From: Agrostemma githago
Lineage: Eukaryota; Streptophyta; Magnoliopsida; Caryophyllales; Caryophyllaceae
Length of the DNA: 64,000 nt
NCBI GenBank assembly: GCA_958450325.1
Contig: OY288257.1
Location: forward strand, 36,305,018-36,369,017
Direction: 5' to 3'
In this document: in pieces, positions 54,795-64,000 of the stretch
How positions within the stretch are numbered: position 1 is the stretch's first letter
How the letters are laid out: each line of letters starts with the position of its first letter
Translations under genes and position numbers: made by a program
Notes under the pieces: generated by a model
Told to the model about the DNA's origin: nothing
What the model saw: only the letters and a program-made list of their open reading frames with translations
Databases searched by the model: none

Positions 54795-56521
54795 CGATAT
54801 TCTATCATAAATAGTTTTACTTTTGTAGTTTTCCTAAAAAAATCTTGAAAAATCCCTAAAAATTTGAAAAAAAATTCACAAAAATCAAAAAGATTTTCTT
54901 TTTGTGTGTTTCTATTTTGTGTCGTTGCGTCGTATTTTTGTTTTATTGTGCGTGTTTGCCTCCCTTTTTCCTTATAGGTTGCTTAATCACCGCTAGCTTT
55001 AGAGAGATTTCAAGACCTCCGGTAACATCTCTTCACCCCTTTTTCCTCTTTGTTCCTTGTGGAGTTTGGAGGAGATGTGTGTTGTGGTGTGCTCGGGTGG
55101 AGCTTTGTAATGTTTGTGGTGGATTTGGAGACTTGTTTGAAGATCGGGGTGGTGTTTGTGTTGTTTATGTGTTTGTTTCTCCTTGTTTTGTTTTGTTTTT
55201 GTTTTGTGGCCTTTTGTCTATTTTTCTTTCATTTTCGTCATGTCTTCGTCTTATGTTGTGTTAGTTGTGTCTTGTGTGTGTAAACCGTTTTCGAAAACCC
55301 GGTTTAGAGGCTAGTGTGCAAGTGTTTAATTTCCCTTCCTAGTTGTATAAATCGAGTCTTGGACTTTAATCTAATAGAATGACCCTAAATCAATGATTTC
55401 GTTGGTCCTTTACCTTGAGTCCACCTAGCTTACTAGGAATTTACTGCGGGATTTGCACCTTTGACCATTATGACCACCCACGGTGTGAAAAGGCCTTGGT
55501 TACCGAGTCTCGTCCCTTAGGTGACCGTGTCTAGGATTGTTTGATTAGTCCAAGTTCTCCACTTTTTGTGGGTTTGAAAGGGGATGCGCACTCCCGACTT
55601 ACCCATTTCCCTACCTCCTACACATATCACACAATAAATTGCAATTTGTTGATTCTCTCTTTCTTAATTGTCAAGAAATGCCAAAAAAGCCAAATCTTGC
55701 CAAAAAAAAGGGCAAAGAAAAGAAAAGAAAGAAAAATGAAAGAAAGAAAAGAATGAAGAAAAAGAAAAGGCACAAAAGCCAAAAAGAAAATAGAAAAGAA
55801 GAAAAAGAAATGGCATGGCAACAAACAAATCAAAACGTCGAAAAGAAAGAAAATGCCAAAAGAAAACCCGTCTCACAAAAATAAATCCCAACAAAAATAA
55901 GCCTTTCTCTGACTTTTGCCGTGAAGAGCGCACCAAAGGACCGAGTCCCGAGGAAGGATGATAGCGGCATTAGTCGGTCTTCCCTCATTTTGCATGTTTA
56001 CCACCTTTTTACTTGGACTAGTTAGGCGGTTTTGGACACGGGACGACCCTCTTGGCTCACCCTAAATGGGGCGGGGTCACACTTACCTACAGTGTCGACT
56101 AACACCGTGGCTCTTCACTTTTCCACTCCGCCGATCGTCCCGTAGTACGTTTTTAGAAAGTTAGGAGAACCTAGGTAAGTTACCAATGTTTTTGTTGCTT
56201 TATCGTCATACTATTAGGGTTTAGTCCACCTTGGTTTGTATTGCTAGCTTGGGAACGTTGTCACTTACCTCGAGTCCTAAACCGGTGATTCTTTCACCAC
56301 TTTTTGAGGGAAGCGGTATTTGTTTTGTTTTGGGTGCAACCCTGTGTTTGTTTGTTTGTGTGCTTGTTTGTCTTTGTGTCTTGTGTCCGGTTGCATCCAC
56401 GATTTTGTCGCAAGACCTTACTTGCCTTGCGGAGTGCACTTTTCCTCTAAGTGTACTCGCGTGAGTTGAAAGGGCGTAGGGTGCGCTAATACCCACTCGG
56501 ATAGTTTAGTAGTAGTATGTG
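54795..56521 (+). other. 3' non-coding region of N
   Basis: No supported gene. It contains T-rich and A-rich tracts (A-rich at 55676-55880) and the long stem-loop. CCTAGGTAAGT at about 56170 looks like a splice donor, but no partner is evident. Confidence 0.6.
55909..55977 (+). ncRNA. Conserved long stem-loop in the 3' region of N
   Basis: Arms CTGACTTTTGCCGT (55909-55922) and GCGGCATTAGTCGG (55964-55977) pair with two T-T mismatches. Core GGACCGAGTCC at 55938-55948. Against C, arm position 10 changes from A-T to G-C, a compensatory change. Confidence 0.65.
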
Positions 56522-56558
56522 CTTACTCGAGGGCGAGTAAGGGTTAAGTGTGGGGGAG
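56522..56558 (+). other. Terminal polypurine tract of N with hairpin
   Basis: Perfect 8-bp hairpin CTTACTCG/CGAGTAAG with loop AGGG (56522-56541), then GGTTAAGTGTGGGGGAG up to the LTR. Confidence 0.8.
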
Positions 56559-56559
56559 T

Positions 56560-58169
56560 TGATAAGTGCCATTTGTAGTGCCTATTTCGTAGTGTTTTGG
56601 TCCCATTTTCCTTGTGGAATCGCTCCTTGGGAGCGGTTTATGGGCTACTTATGCTTCCTTTAGCTCGTTTCAGGTTCCCGAGACCGTTCATGAAGAGTTG
56701 GAGCTATTCCGACTCGATACATATACTTTTTGGAGCCAACGAAGCTAAGGAACGATCACTCGATGCCTTGGAGTCGACCCCGAGACCTTGGGACCCAATC
56801 CCGAGCCTCCGAGACCCGATCCCGTGTCCCGAGAATCGATGGGAAGCCCATGAGAAGCAAGGAGGGACCCAAAAGTTCATATTGGAGGCCTACAAGGCTC
56901 ATCCCGAACGGGTATGGCCTCATCCCGTCCGGGATGAAGGAGGAAACAAAGTTGAAGCTACTGAGGGTCCATCCCGACCGGGACCATGGCGTCCCGACCG
57001 GGACCGACCTCGTCCCGACCGGGACCACCCCGTCTCGACCGGGACGGGCCTGCTGCAGCTCCGCCTTGTTTTCTTTCTTCTCCTTTCCACTTGTAACCCT
57101 ATATATACCCTTCCTCTTGTAATCTTATGGGATGCACTTCATATTAGACTAAACCCTAGATAGTTTTAGCATAGATTAGTGTAGATTAGTCTTTAGATTA
57201 TCGTTAATCTTAGATTAGTGCTTGTAATTTTGGAATTCTTCAAGATCTCCATTCAAGCTTGACAACCTTGGATGTTTGTTTTGGGTTCTTCCATTTATGC
57301 AAGTTTCCTTCTTCCTTTCATCTCTAGTTTGGTATAATCTTCTTTTCTCTTCTCCTAATCTTTGTTTTATCATTAAAGTTTGATTCTTTGTTCTTGTAAT
57401 TGTTCATAGTTCATAGTTCTTGTTAGTTTCATTATGTTTGTTTTGATTGTTGTTTTGGTTCATCTTATTAGTGTTAGTTTTAGTATAGATATGTTAGAGT
57501 AGATTCTTGCTAGTGTTAGTAAGGTGATTAGGGTGTTAATTGGGTGATTAAGGGATTGTTGGAGATGTTGGTGGAAGATTTGGGTTTCCCCTTGGTTTGA
57601 TGCATATCACATGTTTGTTGAAATGTTTGAATGACTAGTATGTGCTTATGCTTGTTTTTTCTTGCCTTTCTCTTGTGGGTGATAGTTTGTTTGTGGGTCC
57701 GGTTCCCTCATTAAGTTGCGAGAGCCCGGTGAGGACGACCCCTAGGTCGGTCTAAGTTGCGAGAGCCCGGATGCGACCTAGGCCCCGATATCACGCTAGT
57801 AACCTCGTTTGTGTCGCCAAGGTGGGTTTTAGGTGGAACCTCTAGGTGAGTCTAAGTTGCGAGAGCCCGGGCATTACCTAGATTACCCTACTACCTCCTT
57901 CACTCTAGTTCTCCCTCGACCATTCCGTTACCCCTTTGACCCCGACCTAATCCTAGCCCGTTTCCATTGTTTGTTTTCTTGCTTTAGACTTAGCTTAGGC
58001 TTAGCCTCCTTCTCCTTAGATTAGCTCGTCTCGAACCTAGTTCTAGACCCGAGCATACCTTAGTCCGTCCTCCCGGCCCTGTGGATTCGACCCGACTTAC
58101 CCTAGCTACCCTAGTTAGGTTAGCCGGTTTTATTTGACGGTTGGGATTCACGACAAATCCTACCCATCA
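56560..58169 (+). repeat. 3' LTR of element N
   Basis: 1610 bp, pairs with 50484-52100. Its last bases read CCTACCCATCA and are followed by GTTAC. The long open frame that appears to start at 58141 begins inside this LTR. Confidence 0.9.
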
Positions 58170-58174
58170 GTTAC

Positions 58175-60264
58175 CAACCAAAGATCCTCATCAACACATG
58201 GAAACCTTTTCGGATTATTGCGATGCTATCTCACAAAGGAGAATAACCCAAGACCAAATCCGATGGGTATTATTTTCATTCTCATTGATCGGTAAAGCAA
58301 AGCAATGGTTCAAGGAGTTAGACAAAGCGACTCTTGGTATTGATACTTGGAAGAAGCTAGCCTTAGCTTTCTACCAACAATTTTATCACTCGGAGAAGAC
58401 AAATCTATTGAGAGCCTCTATCACGGGATTCCAACAACGTGATGAAGAAAGCCTCTATGAATCGTGGGAAAGATTCAAAGCCTTGATCCGCTCTTGTCCT
58501 CACCATGGTCTATCACAATGGTTCCTTGTGCAACAATTTTTGAACGGGTTATATGAAGACTTAAGGGCCATTCTCAACATGGGATCGAATGGAAGGTTTA
58601 CCGAGGTGGATGATGACCAAACTTGGTCAAGAATCGAGGAGATGGCGGTGCACAACTCCCAATACTCAAGGCCTAGAAAGGCGAATCGAGGAGGTAGGCA
58701 CGAGGTCGATGCCATTACACAACTAAGCATTGATCTTGAAGCTCAATTAAAAACTCACATGGAGACTATTGATAAGAAGCTCCAAAGCCACCTCAATCAA
58801 GTTCAAAGCACTAGTTCCTCCAACCAACACTCGATTCATGAAGTTAATGCTTTGAGAGTTGTATCTCCTACACCTTATTATGGGATGTGCGATACTTGCG
58901 GGATAGTTGGACATGAGCCTCTATATTATCGGGGAAGTATTGAGCAAGTGAACGTCTTTCAAGCATTCAAGCAAGGTGCCCCCTATCCTCATATGTTCCA
59001 AGCTTCCCATCAAGCTTCTCAACAACAAGCTCTACAACACCGTCCTTATGTTCCACCTCCCTTAAGGGACAACAATCAAGGATACCAAGGTTATCAAGGC
59101 AACCCAAGGCCATTTAACAATTTCAAGCAACATAACCAAGGTACCTTCAACAACAATCAAGGGTTCCAACAAGGGAACTTCAATCAAGGTGGTTTCCAAG
59201 GAAACCAACACAACCAAGGGCATCAAAACTACAACCATGGCAACAATCAAGGCCTTAATCAAGGCAACTCTCATAGGTTCCAAGGGAACCATCAACAACA
59301 ACAAGCAACCCAAGGTAATAAACAAGAAAGCAAGCCAAGGAGCCGGTCTCCTACTTATGACTATGGCATTCCTCTAGCCATCACTGATACTCCGCACAAT
59401 CCACAATCTCCACCCCGAAATTTCAACATGCAAAAATCTAGGTTGGATGTGCAAAAGAGTAACCAAGAAATGCAAAGAATCCAAATGGAGATGCTAAGAA
59501 ACCAACAAGAGTTCTTTGCTCATCTTCAAAGGGAGAACATAGCAAGAGATGCTCATATGAAGATGCTTGAGACTCAAATAGCTCAGGTTGCTTCGGGAAG
59601 CTCTTCAAGACAAAATGGGCAACTACCTCCTCAAGGTGAAACGGCTAAATTTGAGCATGTAAATGCTATTACCACGAGGTGTGGTGCATCTTATGATTCC
59701 CCCTTATCCCCTAGTGAGAAAGTACCAATGCAAGAAGTTATACCCCCCTCTCAAGACAATTCAAGCTTTGGAAATCCAATGGAGGAACAAGTCTTGTGGG
59801 AGATTGAGAAACCCCATGAAGACAAACTTCCCCCACTTCAAGGAAAAGACAAAGGTAAAGGGAAAATGTCATTTGAAAAGTTCACCCCTATCGAGCAAGA
59901 CAAAGTGCATATCAAGTTGCCTTTCCCAACAAGGCAAATGAAGACCAAGGTGGATGCTCAATATGACAAGTTCCTTAACATTGTGAAGAAATTGGATGTG
60001 AGTGTCCCGCTTACCGAGCTACTTACCCAAATCCCGGCATATGGAAGATTTATGAAAGAAATCTTGGCTAGGAAGAGATCCGTCGACAAGGAAGAGACTA
60101 TTGCGTTCACAAGAGTGGTGAGCGAGCTTATTCAAGGTTCTACGCTTCCCAAGTTGAAGGATCCGGGTAGTTTCTCGATCCCTTGCACCATAGGCAACTT
60201 CAAGGTTGAGAGAGCACTATGTGATTTGGGTGCGAGTGTAAACATCATTCCCTATGGCCGATAG
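58175..60264 (+). pseudogene. Gag of C, 3' portion, with start of retropepsin
   Basis: Open for about 690 codons. First comes a retrotransposon gag (capsid) domain: METFSDYCDAI, WVLFSFSLIGKAKQWFKEL, then WKKLALAFYQQFY and ESWERFKALIRSCPHHGL. Next is a degenerate zinc knuckle, CDTCGIVGHEPLYY, in which the last Cys is Tyr. A long Asn/Gln/Gly-rich linker follows, then a Gln-rich coiled coil (QKSNQEMQRIQMEMLRNQQE). The end enters the protease with ERALCDLGASVNIIPY. The frame then hits a stop. No start codon of its own is needed, because its true N-terminal part lies at 50058-50483 before the N insertion. Confidence 0.75.
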
Positions 60265-61150
60265 TTCACTCAACCGACCATTGGGGATGTTAGAGGATGT
60301 GCCGATAAGAATCGAGAAGTTCTTCATTCCGGTCGACTTTCTCGTGCTCGACATGCCGGAAGATGCTATCACTCTCATTATCCTTGGGCGCCCATTTCTA
60401 CATACCGCCGGTGCTATGATTGATGTGAAGAACGGTAGGATCACATTTGAGCTAGGCGACGAGAAGCTCGTGTTTGACCTTCAAGGCAACACCTCGCCTA
60501 CTAATGATGAGTCTTGTAAAATGATCCACGCCATGAAAGACATCGATCTAGGGGATGAGTCGGGAGGAAGCTTGAAGAACAACTTCTATGAGCTTGAGGA
60601 TGATGATTCCGAGCTTGGGGCGGATGAGTGCCCATATCATGAGTTTGAAGACAAGTTCCAAGACAAGAAGAAAGATGAGCCTCCCTTGGGGCCACATGAG
60701 GATAGATGGACGTTTGGATATATACCGAAGGATCGAAAGTACAAGTTCAAGCCATTGAACTTAATAGATAGGGATGCCCCGGGAACGTCAAGACAAGGTT
60801 GTGAAGAGCCTTGTAGTGTGGATGGTTACACCACAAGCTTGATTGAAGACTTCGCAAGAGCCTTCGATTTGTTTCTTCGTACCCTTGATGGCGATGGAAT
60901 TGGTTTTAGTGTTGTTGAAAAAGAATTGAAGAATACACCATCCTTGGTTTTACGGAGTTCTAAAAGAACCGTCCTATTGTATATATCTCTTTCTTGTAGT
61001 TCCTTTGAATTTTGTGAATTCTTGAAATTTGGTATTTTTGATGAGCGATGTGAGGGAGGGATTTTGATGAATGTGTTGAGCATGTTTGATAGGTGTCAAG
61101 TGAAGATGAACAAAAGTGAGGAATGGTTGTGGTTAGAGTTTGGATTGTGA
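60254..61150 (+). pseudogene. C retropepsin remainder and acidic C-terminal tail
   Basis: Overlaps the previous frame by a few bases in another frame. It contains SSLNRPLGMLEDVPIRI, FFIPVDFLVLDM and IILGRPFLHTAGAMIDV, the second half of an Athila-type aspartic protease. The segment that normally joins the DLGAS active site to this part is missing, so the protease is broken by a deletion plus frameshift. The acidic tail contains EDFARAFDLFLRTLDGDG, the motif shared with N and B. In autonomous relatives a reverse transcriptase would follow; here it does not. Confidence 0.7.
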
Positions 61151-61214
61151 TGTAGGTAGTCGGTTTTTGAAGCTTTGGATAAGCTTTTGGGGTTGTGGAG
61201 AGTTAGAAGACTCT

Positions 61215-61462
61215 TCCCGGCCGGGAAGAGAGCATCCCGACCGGGAAGGATGAGGCATCCCGACCGGGAAGGAGTCATCCCGATCGGGATGAAGGTGCCA
61301 AAATTTGAGTCATCTGGAGAGCCATCCCGACCGGGACGGGAGCTTCCGGACCGGGAAGGGTGCGGCATCCCGACCGGGACCATCCATCCCGACCGGGTGG
61401 TCCCCTGCTCCCCCTTTTGCCTCTTCTTGGTCATGAGAACCCACCCAACCACTTTATACCCC
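61215..61462 (+). promoter_or_regulatory. Internal palindrome cluster and TATA-like box of C
   Basis: Seven or more TTCCCGGCCGGGAA, ATCCCGACCGGGAA, ATCCCGATCGGGAT and ATCCCGACCGGGAC motifs at 61215-61402, then CTTTATACCCC at about 61453-61462. Equivalent to 53872-54075 in N. Confidence 0.5.
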
Positions 61463-61820
61463 CTCCCAACCTCCCTACCTATCCTTGCCCATATCTTATG
61501 ACCCATGCACCTCATTTACATACCCTCACCTCATTTTCTCTTCACTTTACACCGAGTTTCACATCAAATCCCACCTCCTCACATCTTTGCAAGCCTTTGT
61601 ACTTCAACCATGGGATATTCTCAAGTATGAAGTGGGACGACAATGAAGAAGACAAGCAACGTACCAATATTGATTATTGAAGACGATGGAGTTCGTGAGT
61701 TGCTAACCTATTGGTAAGGCGACTCTAATTTCTTTTCCGTCTTTTATTGCTTGTCTCCCTTTGAATACTCCCCTTCCCCTTGTCATGGTGGCCCTCGGGG
61801 CCTTGGTAATTGTTGCTCCC

Positions 61821-62039
61821 GACTCTCAATGATGTGACTACATCGAGAGTCATTTGAAAAATCCAAATTTACAAGATTTTCATCTTTTTTTTAGGAATTA
61901 GTCGGATTTAGGCGGAATCCGGGTTAGGTGACTTGATTACACCTAGTCCTCCCCTCCCATTTCCTTTTATTTCTTTATTTTTGTTTCTTCCCCCATCCAT
62001 ATCTTTTCTTGTCTCGGCCCATGGTGACTTGACTATACC
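61821..62039 (+). ncRNA. Array of three hairpins with shared 9-nt loops, element C
   Basis: Hairpin 1: 61821-61851, GACTCTCAATG/CATCGAGAGTC with one mismatch, loop ATGTGACTA. Hairpin 2: 61921-61949, 10 pairs of which two are G-U, loop ACTTGATTA. Hairpin 3: 62023-62039, GGTG/TACC, loop ACTTGACTA. Differences from N are mostly pairing-preserving. Confidence 0.7.
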
Positions 62040-62139
62040 CCGGCCGGACACATTCTACCCTTTTTCTCCGCGTTTTGTTTCGATTTTTAGCTTTATTTTT
62101 GTAGTTTCTTTTCTTTTTAGTGTCTCCACACACTACGAT

Positions 62140-62177
62140 CGAGCACGAGGACATTGCTCGGTTTAAGTGTGGGGGAG
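62140..62177 (+). other. Internal polypurine-tract copy of C with hairpin
   Basis: CGAGCA/TGCTCG arms (62140-62145, 62155-62160) around a loop containing AGGA, then TTAAGTGTGGGGGAG (62163-62177). Confidence 0.7.
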
Positions 62178-63879
62178 CGATATCTTAGTGTTGTTAGTTT
62201 TATTTTCGTAGTTTTTCGAAAAATCTTTAAAAAACCCCTAAAAATTTGAAAAAATTTCACAAAAATAAAAAAGATTTTTCTTTTGTGTGTTTTCCTTTTG
62301 TGTCGTGCATTTGTTGTGTTGTGTGTGTTTTGCCTCCCTTTTTCCTTGTAGGTCGCCTAATCACCGTTAACTTTGGAAGGCTTTCAAGACATCCGGTAAC
62401 ACCTTTCTATCCCTTTTTCCTCTTTATCTCTTGTGGAGTGTGGAGGAGATTTGTGATGATGTGTGCTCGGGTGGAGCTTTGTGAAGATTTGTGCTTGATT
62501 GGTTGCTTATTTGGAAATTCGGGGTGGTGTTTGTTCTCTTTATGTGTTTGTTTTGTTTTGTCTTATTTTGTTGCCTTTGCCTCTTTTTCTTTCGTTTTCG
62601 TCGCGTCTTTGTTTTGCGTTGTGTATTTGTGTCTTTTGTGTAAAAAGGTTTTCGAAAACCCGGTTTTGAGGCTAGTGTGCAAGTGTTTACTTTCCCCTTC
62701 TAGTGGCATGAATCGAGTCTTGGACTTTAGTCTAGTAGAATGACCCTAAATCAATAGTTTCGTTGGTCCTTTACCTTGAGTCCACCGAGCTTACTAGGGA
62801 TTTACTACGGGATTTGCATTTTGACCACCCACGGTGTGAAAAGGCCTTGGTTGCCGAGTCCCGTCCCTTAGGTGACCGTGTTCGAAATTGTTTGATTAGT
62901 CCAAGTTTCTCCCCTTTTTGTGGGTGTGAAGGGAAGACGTCGTCCCGACATACCCATTCCCCTACCTCCTACACTTATCCACAAAATAAGATGCAAATTG
63001 TTGAAATCTCTTTCTTAGTTGCAAAAGTAATGCCTACAACTCAAATCTAGCCAAAAGGGCAAAGAAAAAGAAAATGAAAGAAAATGAAAGAAAGAAAGAA
63101 TTGAAGAAAAAGAAAAGGCGCAAAAAGCCAAAAAGAAAATATTAAACAAAAAAAAAGAAATGGCATAGCAACACAAAGAGCAAAAATGCAAAAGAAAGAA
63201 AAATGCCAAAGAAAACCGTCTCACAAAAAGAATCCCCACATCTCAAAAATAAGCCTTTTACCGACTATTACCGCGAAGAGCCTACCAAAGGACCGAGTCC
63301 CTAGGAAGGATGATAGCGGTAATGGTCGGTCTTCCCTCACTTTGCAAGCATTATCCACCTTTTTTCTTGGACTAGTGGAGCGGTTTTGGGCATAGGACGA
63401 CCCTCTTGGCTCATCGCTAAAGGGGGCGGGTTCTCACTTACCTACAGTGTCGACTAACACCGTGGTTCATCCTTTTTCCATCCCGCCGATCGTCCCGTAG
63501 TACGTTCTTAGAAGGTTAGGAGGATCTAGGTAAGTTACCAACATTTTTTATTGCTTTGTTGTCATACTATTAGGGTTTAGTTCATTTCAATTTGTGTTAT
63601 TAGCTTGGGAACGTTGTCACTTGCCTTGAGTCCTAAACCGGTGCTTCTTTCACCGCTTTTTAGAGGGAAGCGGTATTTGTTTCTCTTTGGGTGCAACCTT
63701 GTGTTTGTTTGTTTGTATGCTTGTTTGTTTATGTGTTTTGTGTCCGGTTGCATCCACAGTTTTGTCGCAAGACCTTACTTGCCTTGCGGAGTGCACTTTT
63801 CCTCTAAGTGTACTCGCTTGAGTTGACAGGGCGTAGGGTGCGCTAATACCCGCTCGGCTAGTTTAGTAGTTAGTTTGTG
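62178..63879 (+). other. 3' non-coding region of C
   Basis: No supported gene. Same order of T-rich, A-rich and stem-loop parts as N. Open frames such as 62246-62743 are Phe/Cys/Val-rich and come from T-rich sequence. Confidence 0.6.
63261..63329 (+). ncRNA. Conserved long stem-loop in the 3' region of C
   Basis: Fourteen pairs: CCGACTATTACCGC (63261-63274) with GCGGTAATGGTCGG (63316-63329), one of them T-G. Core GGACCGAGTCC at 63290-63300. Confidence 0.7.
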
Positions 63880-63915
63880 CTTACTCGAGGGCGAGTAAGG
63901 GTTAAGTGTGGGGGA
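63880..63915 (+). other. Terminal polypurine tract of C with hairpin
   Basis: Perfect hairpin CTTACTCG/CGAGTAAG, loop AGGG (63880-63899), then TTAAGTGTGGGGGA (63902-63915) and the LTR start. Confidence 0.8.
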
Positions 63916-63917
63916 TT

Positions 63918-64000
63918 TGATAAGTGTAGTTTGTAGTGCCTAATTTGTTGTGTTTTGGTCTTGTTTTTCCTTATAAAATCGCTCGTTGGAGCGATTTTGG
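63918..64000 (+). repeat. Start of the 3' LTR of element C (runs off the window)
   Basis: Begins TGATAAGTGTAGTTTGTAG, matching the start of the N and B LTRs. Only 83 bases are in the window. Confidence 0.8.

Larger units (their letters stand above)
50484..58169 (+). mobile_element. Element N: complete, young, non-autonomous Athila-like LTR element nested in C
   Basis: LTRs 50484-52100 and 56560-58169 begin TGATAAGTG and end CCCATCA. They differ by roughly 1-2% by eye. The duplication GTTAC is at 50479-50483 and 58170-58174. Internal parts: PBS, leader hairpin, one gag-derived ORF with a frameshift, palindrome cluster, hairpin array, internal polypurine tract, long stem-loop, terminal polypurine tract. 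There is no protease or pol. It belongs to the same family as B. Confidence 0.9.
48560..64000 (+). mobile_element. Element C: Athila-like LTR retrotransposon, gag/protease only, split by element N
   Basis: Plus strand. 5' LTR part up to 49827, PBS 49831-49848, gag interrupted at 50483/58170 by element N, protease remnant, structured 3' region, polypurine tract at 63902-63915, and the start of the 3' LTR at 63918 running off the window. No reverse transcriptase or integrase follows the protease, so it is non-autonomous or internally deleted. Confidence 0.8.

Noticed and set aside
58141..58174. N-terminal codons of the apparent 707-residue protein
   Set aside because: These bases are the end of the N LTR plus the target duplication, not gag; the start is not an ATG.

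Overview
This window looks like repeat-dense DNA from a eudicot plant nuclear genome. The evidence is plant-type Ty3/gypsy elements with tRNA-primed PBS sites, an ATHILA-type ORF, Stowaway-like MITEs, a CACTA element, a Helitron, and captured fragments of plant-type genes with GT-AG introns. The species cannot be read from the sequence. I see no intact single-copy host gene, no rRNA or tRNA gene and no CRISPR array. No reverse transcriptase, RNase H or integrase is visible anywhere, so every LTR element here appears non-autonomous or decayed.

Layout. (1) Positions 1-3016 and 32581-37775 belong to an Ogre/Tat-like element on the minus strand (element D). It has an antisense additional ORF with an intron (522-1728), a gag remnant (33340-34077), a PBS (35668-35685) and a 2.1 kb LTR (35689-37775). 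(2) Element A, an Athila-like non-autonomous element on the minus strand (3017-32575, TSD TTGGG), is inserted in D. (3) A Helitron (6540-25915, minus strand, canonical A^T site) sits inside A. It carries exons of an AAE14/MenE-like acyl-CoA ligase and a NOM1/SGD1-like MIF4G protein. (4) An Ogre-like LTR (8765 to about 24018) sits in an intron of the captured NOM1-like gene. (5) Element B (10560-23210, minus strand, TSD ATATG) sits inside that LTR. (6) A CACTA transposon (17425-22315, TSD AAC) carrying CDC48 exons sits inside the 5' LTR of B. This is six levels of nesting counting D. (7) Positions 38188-45451 are AT-rich and packed with MITEs and other terminal-inverted-repeat elements. (8) A second Ogre-like LTR with PBS lies at 45452-48152. 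(9) Element C, an Athila-like gag/protease element on the plus strand (about 48560 to beyond the window end), has its gag split by element N (50484-58169, TSD GTTAC), whose two LTRs are nearly identical.

The most interesting signal is architecture shared by A, B, C and N although they belong to two sequence families. Downstream of the ORFs each carries (i) a cluster of short perfect palindromes followed by a TATA-like box, using the same palindrome type as that element's own LTR promoter; (ii) three successive hairpins sharing a 9-nt loop close to ACKTGAYTA; (iii) an internal copy of the polypurine tract preceded by a hairpin; (iv) a long stem-loop with an invariant GGACCGAGTCC core; and (v) the terminal polypurine tract, preceded by the same kind of hairpin. 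Arm sequences differ between copies while pairing is mostly kept, which points to conserved RNA or DNA structure. These non-autonomous elements appear to have kept cis-acting structure while losing pol, and presumably depend on autonomous partners elsewhere in the genome.
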